This document shows positions 4,932 to 6,030 of a stretch of 6,030 nt of DNA, in pieces. The translations under genes were made by a program, and so were the position numbers. Position 1 is the stretch's first letter, and every line of letters starts with the position of its first letter. The notes below the pieces were generated by a model that was given only the letters and a program-made list of their open reading frames with translations, did no database searches and was not told where the DNA came from. This DNA is from Deltaproteobacteria bacterium (GTDB lineage Bacteria; Desulfobacterota; Desulfobacteria; Desulfobacterales; SURF-15): positions 1-6,030 of the forward strand of contig JAHEHB010000091.1 of assembly GCA_024644775.1 (NCBI GenBank), in the 5' to 3' direction.

Positions 4932-6030
4932 ATGAGAAATCGCGCAAAAGCCACATGGTTGCTGTTATCCGCTTCTTTTTTTGCCTTTGGCATTGTCATA
5001 CTGCTGGCTGGAATCGCCGGGGCGGCAAAAGCACCATCAGGCAATCTGATGTTCATCCTTGACGGCTCGGGAAGCATGTGGGGCCAGGTGGAGGGGAAGG
5101 CCAAAATAACCATTGCAAAGGAGGTACTAACAGGCCTCATCGAGGATTTGCCCCAGGACTTGAATGTTGGTTTGGTAGCTTACGGTCACCGGCGCAAGGG
5201 GGACTGCAACGACGTTGAAGAGCTCGTTGCGCTCAGCACGCTCGAGAAGGCGGTGCTGATAAAAAAGATCAAAGCCCTCAGCCCCAAGGGCAAAACACCG
5301 ATCACCCTGTCCGTTAAATTGACGATCGAGAAGCTAAAGGCCTTAGAGGATGAGACGACAATTATCCTCGTTTCAGACGGCAAAGAAACCTGTGAGGGAG
5401 ACCCCTGCGCACTGGTCAAGGACCTCAAACAGAGTGGTGTTCGGTTCGTCATGCACGTTATAGGTTTTGACGTGACCGACGAGGAACGAAAGCAATTGGA
5501 GTGTATTGCCGAGACAGGTGGCGGGCTGTACTATGCAGCCAAGAACGCAGGCGAATTCCAGATGGCGGCGAACCAGGTGGTCCAAGAAACCCAGACTGTG
5601 GGGTTTCTGAAGGTGACAACGCTGAGGAATGGCAAAGCAATCGATGCCCACATCGAAGTGCTCATTCCCGAAAAGGAAACACGGGTAAAAACGGCAACCT
5701 CATCGACCAATATCGAAAAACCTGTGACAATCAGGCTCAAACCGGGCGTTTATACCATCAGGGTAACGGACAACGAACTCCAGGGCAAACCGAGCGTAAC
5801 GTTTCCCGGTGTTCAAATCGAGGCCGGAAAGACCGTTGAGAAGACAGCCGAATTCTCCGCAAGTTATCTCAAGGTCATGGCGACAAAAGAGGGCAAACCA
5901 TTTAAAGCCTGGGTATATATCTACCGGCCCGGGGAAAAAAAACATCTGACTTACAAGCATTCGACCGAGAAAAGACCCGCCTCGTTCAAGTTGCTTCCCG
6001 GTGTCTATGATATCAAGGTGACAGACGACT
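4932..6030 (+). CDS. Secreted von Willebrand factor A (VWA) domain protein with tandem beta-type repeats (partial, 3' end outside window)
   Basis: The frame is open from ATG 4932 to the right edge, 366 complete codons with no stop reached. Residues 1-31 form a signal peptide (MRNR, a hydrophobic core, then AGAAKA with possible cleavage before or within this stretch). Residues 39 to about 215 are a VWA domain with a full metal-ion-dependent adhesion site: DGSGS (D44, S46, S48), T122 in GKTP and D149 in SDGKE. VWA domains with this site bind divalent metal and usually mediate protein-protein contacts. YGHRRKGDC and ETCEGDPC carry cysteines that could form disulfides outside the cytoplasm. After the domain come two related segments about 86 residues apart: GFLKVTTLRNGK at 224 with LKPGVYTIRVTD at 269, and SYLKVMATKEGK at 311 with LLPGVYDIKVTD at 354. 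Each looks like a beta-sandwich repeat of the carboxypeptidase-regulatory or PEGA kind. More copies may follow beyond the window. The partner and function are unknown. Confidence 0.9.
   Translation, partial: MRNRAKATWLLLSASFFAFGIVILLAGIAGAAKAPSGNLMFILDGSGSMWGQVEGKAKITIAKEVLTGLIEDLPQDLNVGLVAYGHRRKGDCNDVEELVALSTLEKAVLIKKIKALSPKGKTPITLSVKLTIEKLKALEDETTIILVSDGKETCEGDPCALVKDLKQSGVRFVMHVIGFDVTDEERKQLECIAETGGGLYYAAKNAGEFQMAANQVVQETQTVGFLKVTTLRNGKAIDAHIEVLIPEKETRVKTATSSTNIEKPVTIRLKPGVYTIRVTDNELQGKPSVTFPGVQIEAGKTVEKTAEFSASYLKVMATKEGKPFKAWVYIYRPGEKKHLTYKHSTEKRPASFKLLPGVYDIKVTDD

Noticed and set aside
5115..5123. AAAGGAGG-like ribosome site inside the VWA gene.
   Set aside because: It encodes ordinary Lys-Glu codons and no start codon lies at a suitable distance.

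Overview
The window reads as chromosomal DNA of a Gram-negative bacterium. Signal peptides, a quinol oxidase, a ChaN-family protein and a SOUL protein all fit an envelope with a periplasm. Pairing an M1-peptidase-like tail with chaN and having a VWA protein of this type suggest a Desulfobacterota-like or other proteobacterial host. That placement is an inference from gene content, not a phylogenetic result. All genes run on the + strand. I see no mobile element, CRISPR array, tRNA or rRNA.

Layout. (1) Positions 3-284: the C-terminal end of a gene entering from the left, probably an M1-family peptidase. Its stop codon directly abuts the start of (2) a ChaN-family protein at 285-1151. (3) A 259-base gap holds a hairpin, a TTGACA box and a tandem direct repeat with an 11-base period just before (4) cydA (1411-2814) and (5) cydB (2807-3826). 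These are the two large subunits of a cytochrome bd-type quinol oxidase of the short-Q-loop, CioAB-like class. (6) A 39-residue, single-helix protein (3810-3929) overlaps the end of cydB out of frame. It matches the DUF2474 pattern of small accessory proteins of bd oxidases. (7) A secreted SOUL heme-binding-family protein (3976-4620) follows after a short gap with no terminator. (8) A 311-base AT-rich gap holds a weak hairpin and an inverted repeat around a TTGACA box. (9) A secreted von Willebrand factor A protein starts at 4932 and runs off the right edge with its stop codon not reached.

How the genes fit together: cydA, cydB and the small gene are translationally overlapping and encode one membrane respiratory complex that oxidises quinol and reduces O2 to water using three hemes. 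The SOUL gene lies close enough to be in the same transcript. With the ChaN-family gene upstream, a heme-rich oxidase sits between two genes from families with known heme binders, so heme handling is a possible common theme. This is context only. The VWA gene has its own leader and strong ribosome binding site and looks like a separate unit.

I do not see a clearly undescribed system. The points most worth a second look are the small overlapping oxidase gene, the direct repeat before cydA and the ChaN/bd oxidase/SOUL arrangement.
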